Below are positions 41,601 through 49,079 of a stretch of DNA of 64,000 nt, one piece after another. Position numbers and translations under genes: made by a program. The notes under the pieces are model-generated. The model had not been told where the DNA came from, did no database searches, and saw nothing but the letters and a program-made list of their open reading frames with translations. The stretch lies in assembly GCF_023343835.1 (NCBI RefSeq), contig NC_064437.1:51100972-51164971 (forward strand). The letters are read 5' to 3'. Each line of letters begins with the position of its first letter. Position 1 is the first letter of the stretch. This DNA is from Lagopus muta. Lineage: Eukaryota; Chordata; Aves; Galliformes; Phasianidae.

Positions 41601-43256
41601 GCTGCAATTGTACTTAATATTTTGCTGCTATGTCTTTTGGGTTCGCAGTACTTTTTGCAGACGTCAGCTTCACTGTGCCTGGGCTTGTCAGCTCAAGCAC
41701 GGCTGAAGTGCCTCCAGGGCCAACTCAAGCCTGAAAACACCTCAGCTGCCTTCTCTCAGCCAGAACTCATGAACTCTCAGGTGAAACTCCCCATCACACT
41801 CAGCTTCAGCACCTGTGCATGCATGTCTGGTACTGGCTGAGTTGCAGGAGCAGTAAGGGGAGACTGAAGCAGCCTCGTGCAGCTTGTTCTGAGCTGGCTA
41901 AGACCAAGGTGGTGCCTGGGCTGCTCTACCACCACCACGCTCCTGTTCAGTCCTGCCAGGACTGACGAGCCCTGGCCCTGCTCAAGTTCCCATACTGCAA
42001 ACACCCACGCTCAGTGCTGGAGGGCAGCAGCCATATACAGTCAACTGTATCAACATCACTCACTGTGAAGTACAAAATGACCCATTTTGCATCCAGCAAG
42101 CACTTCTGTTCCTTAAGCGCCCGGTATATAGCTCCTCAGCATCCCAATTCATTTGCCATTTCCTATACCCCAGCACACAGCACCCATCAAGAAACCCGGT
42201 GGTGCACTCCCAGCCCTGCAAACCGCCTCTTCCAGTTTCGTGCATATCAAATCTCCACATCTTCCCAAAGAGAAAACCACCAATGGGCTGCCGCCCATAC
42301 CTCCTCACTTCAGACATCTCTCACCCACTGGCAGTGGAGTTCAACGTGAGTCCTCTCCTCATTATAACGACACCATACCCGACCCACTGCCCCCAAGCCC
42401 TCCCTTCCCTGAGCAGCCCGGGCTGAGGGCACCGCTTGCCTCCCCCAAGCAGCACAGATCAAGCAAAATCCTTTCTTTGACACTTCAATTACGCCATTTG
42501 CCAGTACCTAGATTAAAAAAGAACAGCCATTGAGGGCACGGCATGAATGCTGTCAAACGCCCAGGACAGGAATAGGAACACCGTGGTGAATTTTAGACGA
42601 CCGCTTCCACTCACACTGAATTATCAGTCTATGGACTGTGCATCGACCGGCCTTACACAAACCCCCACCCGAAACCAGTTTTCGCTCCGGCTCCCAGCGC
42701 AGACCCCCACGAAGGATGTTCCCGGCGAGTGCCGGGAGCCCAGCCCGCCGCACAGCCCACACCCAGCAGGTCCCGGCTCCACGTCCCGGCCGGTGGCCCC
42801 AGCCCCAGCGCCGGCCCCGCCGGAAGCCGTGCAACGCGCCGCTCCCCCGCACACAATAACCGGGGGCGGGGGCACAGCCGCACCGGCGCTCTGCCCTGCC
42901 GTCAACGCTGCTTGCCCGGAGCCGCGGCCACCCGCGGCCGTTTTTTGTCGGGAGTCCCGAAGGGAAGCGGCGGTCGGGCCTCTGCGGGGCCCCCGCGGAG
43001 GCCGCGCGTCCCCGGGGCCCGAGGCTGCCGCTCCCGCCGGAGGCGCCGCGGGCGGCCCCGCGCCGTCTCCGGGGAGGAGCTGTCAGCCGGGCCCCGCCGG
43101 GCCCAGGCTTTACGGGGCGGGAGGGGAGAAACCTTCGCCCGGCGGCGGCACCTCAACGCTCGCCGCCCCTCACCTCAGGGTGGGCCCGACGCAGGCCGTG
43201 TCGGTGCTCTCGATCTCCTGCAGGATCCGATCATGCTCCGGGAGGCTCTCCGCCAT
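2941..43256 (-). CDS. EXOC6: EXOC6 (exocyst complex component 6, Sec15A), 18 coding exons, 3' end outside window
   Basis: EXOC6/Sec15 is a subunit of the eight-protein exocyst, which tethers post-Golgi and recycling vesicles to the plasma membrane; Sec15 proteins bind Rab11-family GTPases through their C-terminal domain. Reading the minus strand, 18 exons join without a frame break: 43256-43174, 26965-26794, 25475-25428, 25325-25235, 24322-24277, 16743-16539, 15731-15576, 14663-14595, 13846-13763, 13669-13623, 13251-13131, 11808-11737, 11087-10990, 9892-9787, 8846-8737, 7684-7573, 6560-6426, 3120-2941. Together they give 645 codons of a protein of about 800. Diagnostic peptides are [66 protein letters not shown] and [14 protein letters not shown]. 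Paralogue EXOC6B differs at many of these sites (for example its region after residue 215), so EXOC6 is favoured. All introns are GT-AG. The last roughly 150 residues and the stop codon are not in the window. Coordinates span introns. Confidence 0.97.
3121..6425 (-). other. EXOC6: EXOC6 intron 17
   Basis: A 3.3 kb AT-rich intron with a T-rich and C-rich acceptor tract beside exon 18. It includes an A-rich run followed by a short GA repeat near 3990-4025 and another A run near 4231. No coding or RNA gene was seen. Confidence 0.85.
6426..6560 (-). CDS. EXOC6: EXOC6 exon 17
   Basis: 135 bases, residues 541-585, phase 0 at both ends, reading [20 protein letters not shown] and then [20 protein letters not shown] and LSTFK. 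The acceptor is CTTGTAG|CTT and the donor TTTAAG|GTATGG. Confidence 0.97.
7573..7684 (-). CDS. EXOC6: EXOC6 exon 16
   Basis: 112 bases, residues 503-540, reading [20 protein letters not shown] and then [17 protein letters not shown]. The acceptor is TTTCAG|C and the donor ACAGAG|GTAAGT. It is part of the C-terminal Sec15 domain. Confidence 0.97.
8494..8526. repeat. ATAC/ATGT short tandem repeat
   Basis: Imperfect CATA/ATAC units in EXOC6 intron 15. Confidence 0.8.
8673..8710. repeat. Short direct repeat of ATAGTTTATACTAT
   Basis: The 14-mer occurs at 8673-8686 and 8690-8703, with a third partial copy at 8702-8710. It lies about 30 bases downstream (on the gene strand) of the exon 15 donor. 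Confidence 0.85.
8737..8846 (-). CDS. EXOC6: EXOC6 exon 15
   Basis: 110 bases, residues 467-503, reading [20 protein letters not shown] and then [16 protein letters not shown]. The acceptor is TTTTTACAG|CAA and the donor CGCAG|GTAATC. [24 protein letters not shown] supports EXOC6 rather than EXOC6B, which has a different FSE..P.VYNQIKEF segment. Confidence 0.96.
9787..9892 (-). CDS. EXOC6: EXOC6 exon 14
   Basis: 106 bases, residues 431-466, reading [20 protein letters not shown] and then [15 protein letters not shown]. The acceptor is TTTGCCAG|G and the donor [20 protein letters not shown]...FPFQD is a Sec15 signature. Confidence 0.96.
10990..11087 (-). CDS. EXOC6: EXOC6 exon 13
   Basis: 98 bases, residues 399-431, reading [20 protein letters not shown] and then [12 protein letters not shown]. 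The acceptor is ATACCTTAG|GGT and the donor TTCAG|GTTAGT. It lies near the start of the C-terminal helical bundle that in fly Sec15 carries Rab11 binding. Confidence 0.96.
11737..11808 (-). CDS. EXOC6: EXOC6 exon 12
   Basis: 72 bases, residues 375-398, phase 0 at both ends, encoding [20 protein letters not shown] and then DTLQ. The acceptor is GCTTTCAG|TCA and the donor TTACAG|GTAGGT. Confidence 0.96.
13131..13251 (-). CDS. EXOC6: EXOC6 exon 11
   Basis: 121 bases, residues 334-374, reading [20 protein letters not shown] and then [20 protein letters not shown]. The acceptor is TTGTTTTAG|T and the donor CACTCG|GTAAGT. It begins with the phase-2 split Gly and ends in phase 0. Confidence 0.97.
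13623..13669 (-). CDS. EXOC6: EXOC6 exon 10
   Basis: 47 bases, residues 319-334, encoding [15 protein letters not shown] plus the split Gly codon GG|T. The acceptor is CACTGCAAG|CAT and the donor GTAGG|GTAAGT. Confidence 0.95.
13763..13846 (-). CDS. EXOC6: EXOC6 exon 9
   Basis: 84 bases, residues 291-318, encoding [20 protein letters not shown] and then VLQPQSSM. The acceptor follows a T-rich tract ending TTTTAG|GGT; the donor is GCATG|GTAACC. [19 protein letters not shown] is conserved in both paralogues. The following intron is only 93 bases. Confidence 0.96.
14595..14663 (-). CDS. EXOC6: EXOC6 exon 8
   Basis: 69 bases, residues 268-290, encoding [20 protein letters not shown] and then SVL. 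The acceptor is GTCCACAG|GTT and the donor [31 protein letters not shown] is almost invariant in vertebrate Sec15 proteins. It is phase 0 at both ends. Confidence 0.96.
15314..15368. repeat. Direct plus inverted short repeats
   Basis: TGAATAATTACA occurs at 15314-15325 and 15339-15350. ATTCAGTTGAAT at 15332-15343 is perfectly complementary to 15357-15368, giving a possible 12-bp stem with a 13-base loop. In EXOC6 intron 7. Confidence 0.8.
15576..15731 (-). CDS. EXOC6: EXOC6 exon 7 (variable acidic linker)
   Basis: 156 bases, residues 216-267, phase 0 at both ends. It begins [20 protein letters not shown] and ends [14 protein letters not shown]. The acceptor is CAAAACAG|GCA and the donor GAAGAG|GTAGCC. 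This segment links the N-terminal helical part to the conserved middle. It is the least conserved part of the protein and the place where EXOC6 and EXOC6B differ most; the sequence here follows the EXOC6 type (KTFS..LQK..., then an acidic run). Confidence 0.95.
16539..16743 (-). CDS. EXOC6: EXOC6 exon 6
   Basis: 205 bases, residues 147-215, the longest exon in the window. It reads [19 protein letters not shown] and then [36 protein letters not shown] and IGETAMKQ. The acceptor is CTTTGTAG|ATA and the donor ATGAAGCAG|GTAAGC. This is among the most conserved Sec15 blocks and gives an unambiguous family assignment. Confidence 0.97.
18729..18753. repeat. T25 homopolymer
   Basis: Twenty-five consecutive T inside EXOC6 intron 5. 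Confidence 0.95.
19184..19267. repeat. A/T low-complexity block (TTAATTTA units)
   Basis: Imperfect repeats of TTTATTAA ending in a T17 run; essentially no G or C. In EXOC6 intron 5. Confidence 0.9.
20627..20654. repeat. A28 homopolymer
   Basis: Twenty-eight consecutive A inside EXOC6 intron 5 (poly-U in the transcript). Confidence 0.95.
20951..20976. repeat. (GTTT)n repeat
   Basis: A short tandem array of GTTT units in EXOC6 intron 5. Confidence 0.85.
24277..24322 (-). CDS. EXOC6: EXOC6 exon 5
   Basis: 46 bases, residues 132-147, encoding [16 protein letters not shown] across both splice junctions. The acceptor is TTTATGCAG|TG and the donor AAAAG|GTGAGT. The VLEMYSKL segment is highly conserved in Sec15 proteins. 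The exon is followed by the 7.5 kb intron 5. Confidence 0.95.
25235..25325 (-). CDS. EXOC6: EXOC6 exon 4
   Basis: 91 bases, residues 102-132, reading [20 protein letters not shown] and then [10 protein letters not shown]. The donor CTTCCAG|GTGAGT is strong. The acceptor CTCCAAG|GTG is weak, because an A-rich stretch separates the pyrimidine tract from the AG. The exon ends in phase 1, so skipping it would shift the frame. The peptide matches the conserved QQRNI...VEKLxLCLP part of Sec15. Confidence 0.95.
25428..25475 (-). CDS. EXOC6: EXOC6 exon 3
   Basis: 48 bases, residues 86-101, phase 0 at both ends, encoding [16 protein letters not shown]. The acceptor is TTTTTAAG|GTC and the donor AAAGAG|GTGAGA. 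It continues the predicted N-terminal coiled-coil helix. Because it is a multiple of three, skipping it would keep the frame. The 102-base intron to exon 4 is very short. Confidence 0.95.
26794..26965 (-). CDS. EXOC6: EXOC6 exon 2
   Basis: 172 bases, residues 28-85. The acceptor is TTTAACAG|G and the donor AAAG|GTGAGG. It begins [18 protein letters not shown] and contains [19 protein letters not shown]. This is the start of the helical N-terminal region of Sec15, which packs with other exocyst subunits. It is the common exon to which both first exons can join. It ends in phase 0 after EKLK. Confidence 0.97.
27880..28358 (+). mobile_element. CR1 LINE, 5'-truncated 3' end
   Basis: The plus strand carries the familiar avian CR1 3' region: a segment reading TGGAGAAGGGAAGGCT, then GCCTTCCAGTACTTGAGGGG, TGCCCAGAGAAGCTGTG, GAACTGTGTGGTCCTTAAGG and TCCCCTCCAACC, ending in imperfect octamers ATTCTGTG-ATTCTATG. 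It carries many substitutions and small gaps, so it is an old, dead copy with no reverse-transcriptase frame. It lies inside EXOC6 intron 1, opposite to the gene. The left boundary is approximate. Confidence 0.9.
30521..30540. repeat. (AAAT)n repeat
   Basis: Five AAAT-type units in EXOC6 intron 1. Confidence 0.8.
39670..39690. repeat. T21 homopolymer
   Basis: Twenty-one T following a TTTG-rich lead in EXOC6 intron 1. Confidence 0.9.
39917..39958. repeat. A-rich tract (A18 then GAAAAA units)
   Basis: An A18 run followed by G-interrupted A tracts in EXOC6 intron 1. Confidence 0.9.
40529..40551. repeat. C14-A9 run
   Basis: Fourteen C followed at once by nine A; G14 on the gene's sense (minus) strand. 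In EXOC6 intron 1. Confidence 0.95.
43174..43256 (-). CDS. EXOC6: EXOC6 exon 1 (canonical first coding exon)
   Basis: Encodes residues 1-28, starting [17 protein letters not shown] and ending GPTLR, with the last codon split AG|G. The donor is CTGAG|GTGAGG. The ATG is chosen because family members start MAE... and run into the same [15 protein letters not shown] block; the bird form is about six residues shorter than the human one as I recall it. The context AAGATGG is a good Kozak match and also a YY1 motif. The exon sits inside a CpG island. The reading frame stays open for 60 codons upstream, which I take to be GC-rich 5' UTR. Confidence 0.95.
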
Positions 43257-43259
43257 CTT
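43250..43259 (-). promoter_or_regulatory. EXOC6: YY1-type motif overlapping the EXOC6 start codon
   Basis: The minus strand reads AAGATGGCGG across the initiator ATG, matching the YY1 consensus AANATGGCG that often lies just downstream of housekeeping transcription starts and doubles as a Kozak context. Binding is inferred. Confidence 0.6.
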
Positions 43260-43559
43260 GGATGGGAGGGACCCGGCAGCCGCGCCGCTGCGGGAGGCTC
43301 CGGGGAGGGACCGAGGGCGGGGGCGGCCGCGGAGCCGGGCGGGGGGTACCGGGGGAGACCGGCGGCGGAGTCGTGCCGCCCGTGGCAGGACGAGGTCCCG
43401 CTGCCTGAGCCCCGCGCTGCTCCGGCGGCGCCGCACGGCGCAGACCTCCGTCCCTCAGCACCTCACGGCGGACGCGGGCTCAAGAGCGGCCTTGCTGTAA
43501 TGGGAAGTTCCGCTCTGCTTGTTGGGCCTCGGTTTGTTTGTTTACTCGCCGCGTTGGCT

Positions 43560-43616
43560 CTTTGTTTGTTTGTTTGTATGTATGTTTATTTGTTTATTTA
43601 TTTATTTGTTTGTTTG
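43560..43616. repeat. TTTG/TTTA tetranucleotide repeat
   Basis: An imperfect tandem array of TTTG, TATG and TTTA units just upstream of the EXOC6 CpG island. Probably length-polymorphic. Confidence 0.85.
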
Positions 43617-44838
43617 AGCTTCCCAATGCCGAAAGCACTGCCTTGCTGCCTTTCAGGAGCTGATCTGGAGCACTGCAAACGGGCATTGTATTTCTACATT
43701 GCTGCTGCTTGTGTGCTAGTGTCCTTGGGCACCAGTGCCATAAAACCTTTTTCAGTCAAGTAGGAATAGCTCCTCTTCTATTTAAATCGCATATATTGCG
43801 GTCTGTGGCCAAAGATGAGCTACTCCTTGTGTCTGCATGCTCAGGAGACAGGATACACCTGTGTTCTTGTCTGCACAGGTGGGAAGCCAGCACTGACTTA
43901 ACTGAAGGTGTTGATGACACCTACTGAAACAACAAGGAATATTCTAAATGTAGAACATGAAATGTGTGCTGCAGAAAGAAAATTGGGGAAAATGCTACAG
44001 GATATCACTGCAGTAGTATTTCCTTCAAGAAATATAGTATTTCCTTTAAAAAAAAAAAAAATGCAGTAATGATCTTCCCACATTCCTTCTTTTCTCCTTC
44101 GGCCCCACACTCCCCCATCAACAAACTACTCAAGTAATAGATCAACACATACATTTTTCAGGGTAAATGAAATTCTCTTTCTTTAGCCTGATAGTCACTG
44201 CAACCTGATGCCCACAGCAGCAGGCGGGCTATTTTTAAAGGTCTTCTACAGCTACTGACAATATATTTAGGCACATAACATCATGATCTTTTACATATTA
44301 CCTTTTTTTTTTTTTTGTAAGTGTGGATATGCAGAAGAATTTTTTCAGTTATACCCTCACCACTGAAGTGTTTCCATAAACTGCACGTGAAAAAAATTAT
44401 TTACATTTTCAGATATTTAGGGATATCAACAGTAAAATTTTAAGCATTGTTTTTAGTGATTAAAAATAAAGTCACATTTATTACAAATTTAAGAATAAGA
44501 AGCAATTAATTCAATAGAAATATAGCTGTTAAGCTAAAGCCCTGCTACACAAAAGAGCGATTCTTCCCTTATTTTCATGCTTAAGCGCAATATATTTATT
44601 TCTGGAGAACACAAAGCCAGCCAAAGACAGCTTTCTCCCAGTAAAGACTTGCACAAGTGTCCTTGGTTTGTATTTTTCCAACCAGGCCCAATTACACCCA
44701 AGTTAAATCCCACTACCCAATAGATTTCAATGTCAAGTTAACAAAGTTTGTGATACACTGGGCTGACTGAAGTCAGAACAGCTGAAGAGTGGAACAAATC
44801 AACCATGAACGATATAGCTGTATCTAAATGATGCATAC

Positions 44839-44960
44839 CTTAGGGTGGTTCCAAGAGGCAGCTCAAAGGACTCAATCTCAGCAAGGGCATTTTCATATAT
44901 CTGATCTTTGTTTTCTTCTAGATACATTTCAGACATATTTGGCCTGCTCTTCCTAGCCAT
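44839..44960 (-). CDS. EXOC6: EXOC6 alternative first coding exon
   Basis: An open frame starts at ATG 44960, reads MARKSRPNMSEMYLEE... and ends EIESFELPLGTTLR, followed by a donor CTAAG|GTATGC. It has 122 coding bases and leaves phase 2, as canonical exon 1 does, so splicing to exon 2 at 26965 restores AG|G (Arg) and then SVYDD. An in-frame TAG at 44984-44982 closes the frame upstream. The peptide resembles the alternative N-terminus I recall for a human EXOC6 isoform (YENxLAEIxSFELPxxxTLR). That form starts near the third ATG here (codon 12, 44927), so codons 1, 9 and 12 are all possible starts. It is too short to show as a long ORF. Use of this exon in transcripts is inferred. Confidence 0.85.
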
Positions 44961-44998
44961 AGGAAGGCCATAAAAACTGCTCTAACTTCAGGAGAGGA

Positions 44999-45004
44999 CT
45001 TATA
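44999..45004 (-). promoter_or_regulatory. TATA-like element upstream of the alternative first exon
   Basis: The minus strand reads AATATAAG, with its TATAAG core about 40 bases before the first in-frame ATG (44960). It would put the start near 44974 with a very short 5' UTR. The region has no CpG island. The true start could be further upstream, so this is a weak call. Confidence 0.25.
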
Positions 45005-47326
45005 TTCTGATCATTATCGTTGACTAAGCGACTCTGCAGTCAGCAGAACCAGGCATGAAAAAACAGATCCTGCACTAACCTCGTGACTCCTGAGGACTTT
45101 GTGTCCAAGAATGGTGCACAGCTGCTGTTTTCCTGTCTCTGCTGGTAACATTTGCCTTGTGTGCAGTACTCAGGCCAGTACAGTCATTTTTCTCTGTGTC
45201 TGATTTATCTTTATAGGAAATTTGTTGGCAAAAGTAATATGTCTACATCCTTGTAATAGTTCACCAGTAATAAACATTAAGCCTGAAATTATGTTCAAGT
45301 CATTTCAGACACTAGGTGTCAATGCTTGGTTTCTTTGTTAAGTATTATGAGATTTAAAAAATAAAAAATTAAAAAAAAAAAATAGTGTTCTTAAAAAGAG
45401 AGCAGGTTCATGGACCTCGAAAAGCAGACTGGAAAAGCAGAGAAACTCTCACATTCTCACCTTTTTCATTCTGTGCATTAACAGATGCTGGTTTTAATAT
45501 AAAAACATACTGAAAATGTTCTGGGACAACAATAATTTTTATATGAGTGTGTGCCCTTATGCAACAAATAGAACTGTTACTACTCATTACCTGCTTGGTA
45601 ACCTGCAGTGTTCAGAGCAATACTAGGCTCATGTCATTGGCATACTTTGCACAACTTGATGTCAGGCAGCTATTTCAGACATGAGACTGGCGTTCTAGTG
45701 CTTTCAATTTAAACAGGTTTTTGGAAATATAATTCTATACTGAGTGGCATATCAGTCTTGTTATACTGGATTATTTTTGGTATTTCAAAAGTCTCAACCA
45801 AAATTATCCCAGTACTGTGCCAGACAAAATTAATACAAGTCTTGACACCAATGGTGCAGTTAAGAATTCAATACAGGAAAACATAAATTACTCATTTCTG
45901 ACAGGGGTGATGAGTTGTTCCAGCAGGAGCTTAGAGGAGGAGAGCTCACTCCAGAGGCAGGCACAGGGAATTCTAAGGGCTGCACTGTGTTACATATGTA
46001 CAGGTCCAAAAGGCACTCCCTGGAGCTTCTTTAATCATTTGTTTATTTTTAAACTAAAATTAAGCAATTGCTCTGTTAGCATTAATAGCCAGTACTTTTA
46101 TTTCTTTAGTGTTCCGAATGGTTTTTATACCTTTGGTAAGAAATTGGTGCCTGTGATTGACCCATCCAGCCACTGGATGTCACACAAATGCAGATGAAAT
46201 GATACTGTAACTACTCAGCCTGATTTTACCAGACACTAGATTAAAAGATAATTTATCAAGTTTGGAGTGAACATGTGAAAATAAAATTACTACTAGAAAG
46301 AATTATTACATTTAATGAGTTTGGTACCTACCTTGTAACTTGTATGTTTGAGTTTTGCCATTCTGATTGAAAGTTTAAAAGTTCTGAACTAAATCACAGT
46401 ACTATAACTTCCTCTGGGTTTTACCCCTTCCTACCAGTCATATCACTACTGATAAATACTGGGTATTTTGAGGTGCCCCTTGCAACTATCCTTTCTTCAC
46501 AGCTAAGAGCAGGTCATACCTGAAGGTAAGTTATTAATTACCAATGAATTAAATTCCTGCATATGATGTAAGTGACATACATTAAAAATGAAAAATACCA
46601 GCCTGATGCAATGGCACCTTAACAAAGGCTGGGCTGTAGACTTAGTATAGGCAGTTTAAGAGCCATCAGCCCTCTCCTGAGCAACACAGAGCAGAACTCA
46701 GCTCCCGTCACCTGAGGTATCTGACCCTGCTCTCCAAATTCTGGCCATAGTCTAAGGGGAAAGAAGGAGTCCTCCTGAGAGTGAGGTACATCTTGCAGAC
46801 TGATCTCTGCCTTGATCTTGTGCCACAGCAGCCTGATCACTTCACCTTTCTTCAGTCCGATCTTTGCAACACAAAGATGTGAGGGATTAAATTGTTTCCC
46901 CCACCGAGCACTTAAAACGATCAACTGTTGCCAACACATATTGCAAAGGCTGGTCAACTAAATAGGTTAACTCACTCTTGGTCAGAGGTCTTGGAAAGAT
47001 GCAGAGCAGTTATTTGGTGAGGACATTTACCTACTGAGGTCAAACTTATTTTGGGGCAAAATTTCCAATAATTTCTTTGAATTTCAGTAACAGACTTCTG
47101 AGGGTTTTATTATTCCCAAATAACATGGATATCAGTGCAGTATGTCTACCCACTTTCATCTGGATCATCTTTCATCTTTCATCTTTCCCCATTGCAGTGG
47201 CTCATGATAACATGACATAGGATAAAATAAAGGACATCTGCAGCCATGTGGCAGAGCACAGCCAACCCAGATAGATCAGCAACATCTTAGACATCCACAC
47301 CTCGTGCCATCACACACCATAACATG

Positions 47327-47363
47327 GAAAAAAAAATAAAAAAATAAAAAAATAAAAAAAAAT
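47327..47363. repeat. (AAAAAAT)n repeat
   Basis: Tandem A-rich heptamer-like units in the upstream flank. Confidence 0.85.
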
Positions 47364-49007
47364 TCAACAATGGCAGCATGATATGGAGTGCTTTCATGAA
47401 CATTTTTGTGTGATTTTTAGTGAGTTTGATATTTTGATACAAAGATTTTGGATGCAATTACTTCTCACTCCTTTTTCAAACATGCAGGAGCTTCCTTTAG
47501 ATGTGAACCAACAAAAAAATCTCAATCTGCTGTGTAAATGTTGCTGTAGCTATCACAGCTGCATATAAATATACATTTAACCACAATAAATCAAAATTGC
47601 CCCTGGCTCGGCTTCATGGCTCTCTGGAGAAGTTTACACCCATATTGAAACTACGTTAGATCAAGACATCTGAAGAAAGACCTAATAACTAGTTGTGGAT
47701 CTGTAGCCAGCTGCATGCACAGAAGTCCATTAGTGTCAGTACACGACAAAAGCCCATCCTGCTGTAGGTGCTCCTGCCCAGTGCTGCTCTTCATCCTGCT
47801 CCCTTCTCTCCATCTCTGGACTTCACCCACCAAAGCTGAAAGGGAAAGTAGGAAATGCCTCTCCTACAGCATCGCACTTGTACTAGTTAGGCTTTAACCA
47901 CGCCAAGAACCTTGGGAAAGTTCTCCTGTGCTGGGAGAGCTCCTGTGCTGAGAAACTGACATCACTAGAAGTGAGCTGCTACTGTGTCTCTGCATAAAAC
48001 ATCCCTGTAGCAAGCATCTGATAAAATGTATTCCTTCAAGGCTGTGAACTTTGCTGATCGCTTGCTGCTGTATTCCTTGCCAAGAGGGAAATGACTCTCT
48101 TTTCAGAACATTTAAGTAAATTATGCTTCCTGGATTACAGAAAAAATCTGTAAATACATTGCTTTCTGTTTTAATTACATCGGATTTCAAAATAAGACAG
48201 CATATACAAATACTAACCAGATTACAGAGGTAACAATATTTGATAGCACACTTAATCTGCTATTTCTATAGCTAATTGTTCAAAACATTACACATCTCTC
48301 CTAGGAGGGAAGTTCATCACCAACTCCTTTTAACATTTTATTTACATCTTACAAGTGCCTAAGCATATTAGGAGAGATCCTTACTGGCACTGATGTTATC
48401 TCTGTAAAAGTCAGTAGAGCCACAGAAGCTATTTGTTTGATGGAGGTACTCCTGAGTGACAGCAAGAGGAGCACATTTCATTCTCTGTGCTTATATAATG
48501 TTGGTGCCATCAAGGAACAAGTACTATGTTGTTCTCCCTGCCTTAAGGATCAGGCACTGGGTAAAACCCCAAGCCAGCAGCTGCCCAGGAGCATGGGGAA
48601 GCTTTGCTTCTTCCCTGAAAGGTGCTGTGCGTGTCAGTGGCACAGAACAGATTAGAAATGGAAATGACATTTGAGGTCAAGAGCCTGTGCCCAACGGACA
48701 TGTCAAAGGAGGTGACCTCTGCCTGGCAAGGGTAGACAGGGGTAGACAGACACTGTTCCACCTGAGCCTGTCCTCACTGCAAAGCAATGCCCTGCAGAAT
48801 CACTAGAACAACCTACTGGATCATTTTTATCATGACCTGTATTATTTAAATAATTTAGGGAAAAGAAATCCCTTGCTTGAACATAAGCTTGAATCACTCT
48901 GGATACCAATTAATTAAATTAAATATCTCTAGGCACTTATCTCCTCCCAGGTTCTTATTTCAGCTTAGTTTAAACTCCATCTAATTGATATAAATCAAGT
49001 AACTACC

Positions 49008-49079
49008 AGAAAAAGAAAAAGGAAATGAAAAAGAAAAGAAAAAAAAAAAAAAAAGAAAAAGAGAAAAAGAAAAAAGAAA
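49008..49079. repeat. Polypurine tract of about 70 bases
   Basis: Nearly uninterrupted A/G (one T at 49026), mostly A with spaced G. Confidence 0.9.

Larger units (their letters stand above)
26966..43173 (-). other. EXOC6: EXOC6 intron 1 (16.2 kb; 17.9 kb from the alternative exon)
   Basis: The largest intron. From left to right it holds a CR1 copy (27880-28358), a GC-richer stretch at 28.4-29.5 kb without recognisable coding content, a CpG-containing segment near 30.29-30.46 kb, long AT-rich stretches, a T21 run (39670-39690), an A18 run (39917-39934), a C14-A9 run (40529-40551) and a rising GC gradient into the CpG island from about 41.6 kb. No nested gene was recognised. Confidence 0.85.
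42650..43500 (-). promoter_or_regulatory. EXOC6: CpG-island promoter of EXOC6
   Basis: A sharply bounded GC-rich block, very dense in CpG, sits in otherwise AT-rich DNA and surrounds canonical exon 1. It contains GC-box cores (GGGCGGGG near 43318 and GGGCGG near 43117). There is no TATA box at a sensible distance from the ATG, so a dispersed housekeeping-type start is expected, probably within about 43260-43500. The half left of 43174 is the start of intron 1. Boundaries are by eye. Confidence 0.85.

Noticed and set aside
2941..43256. Assignment to EXOC6B instead of EXOC6
   Set aside because: The exon 7 linker (KTFS...LQK), [15 protein letters not shown] and [16 protein letters not shown] segments follow EXOC6; EXOC6B has clearly different sequence at these places.
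42547..43763. Two long overlapping plus-strand ORFs (317 and 344 codons) across the CpG island
   Set aside because: They are antisense to EXOC6 exon 1, low-complexity Pro/Ala/Arg/Gly, and overlap each other in different frames. GC-rich DNA lacks stop codons by chance. No known domain is visible.
46619..46957. 112-codon minus-strand ORF in the upstream flank
   Set aside because: No recognisable family, no splice-site or promoter context, and a length that can occur by chance over 19 kb.
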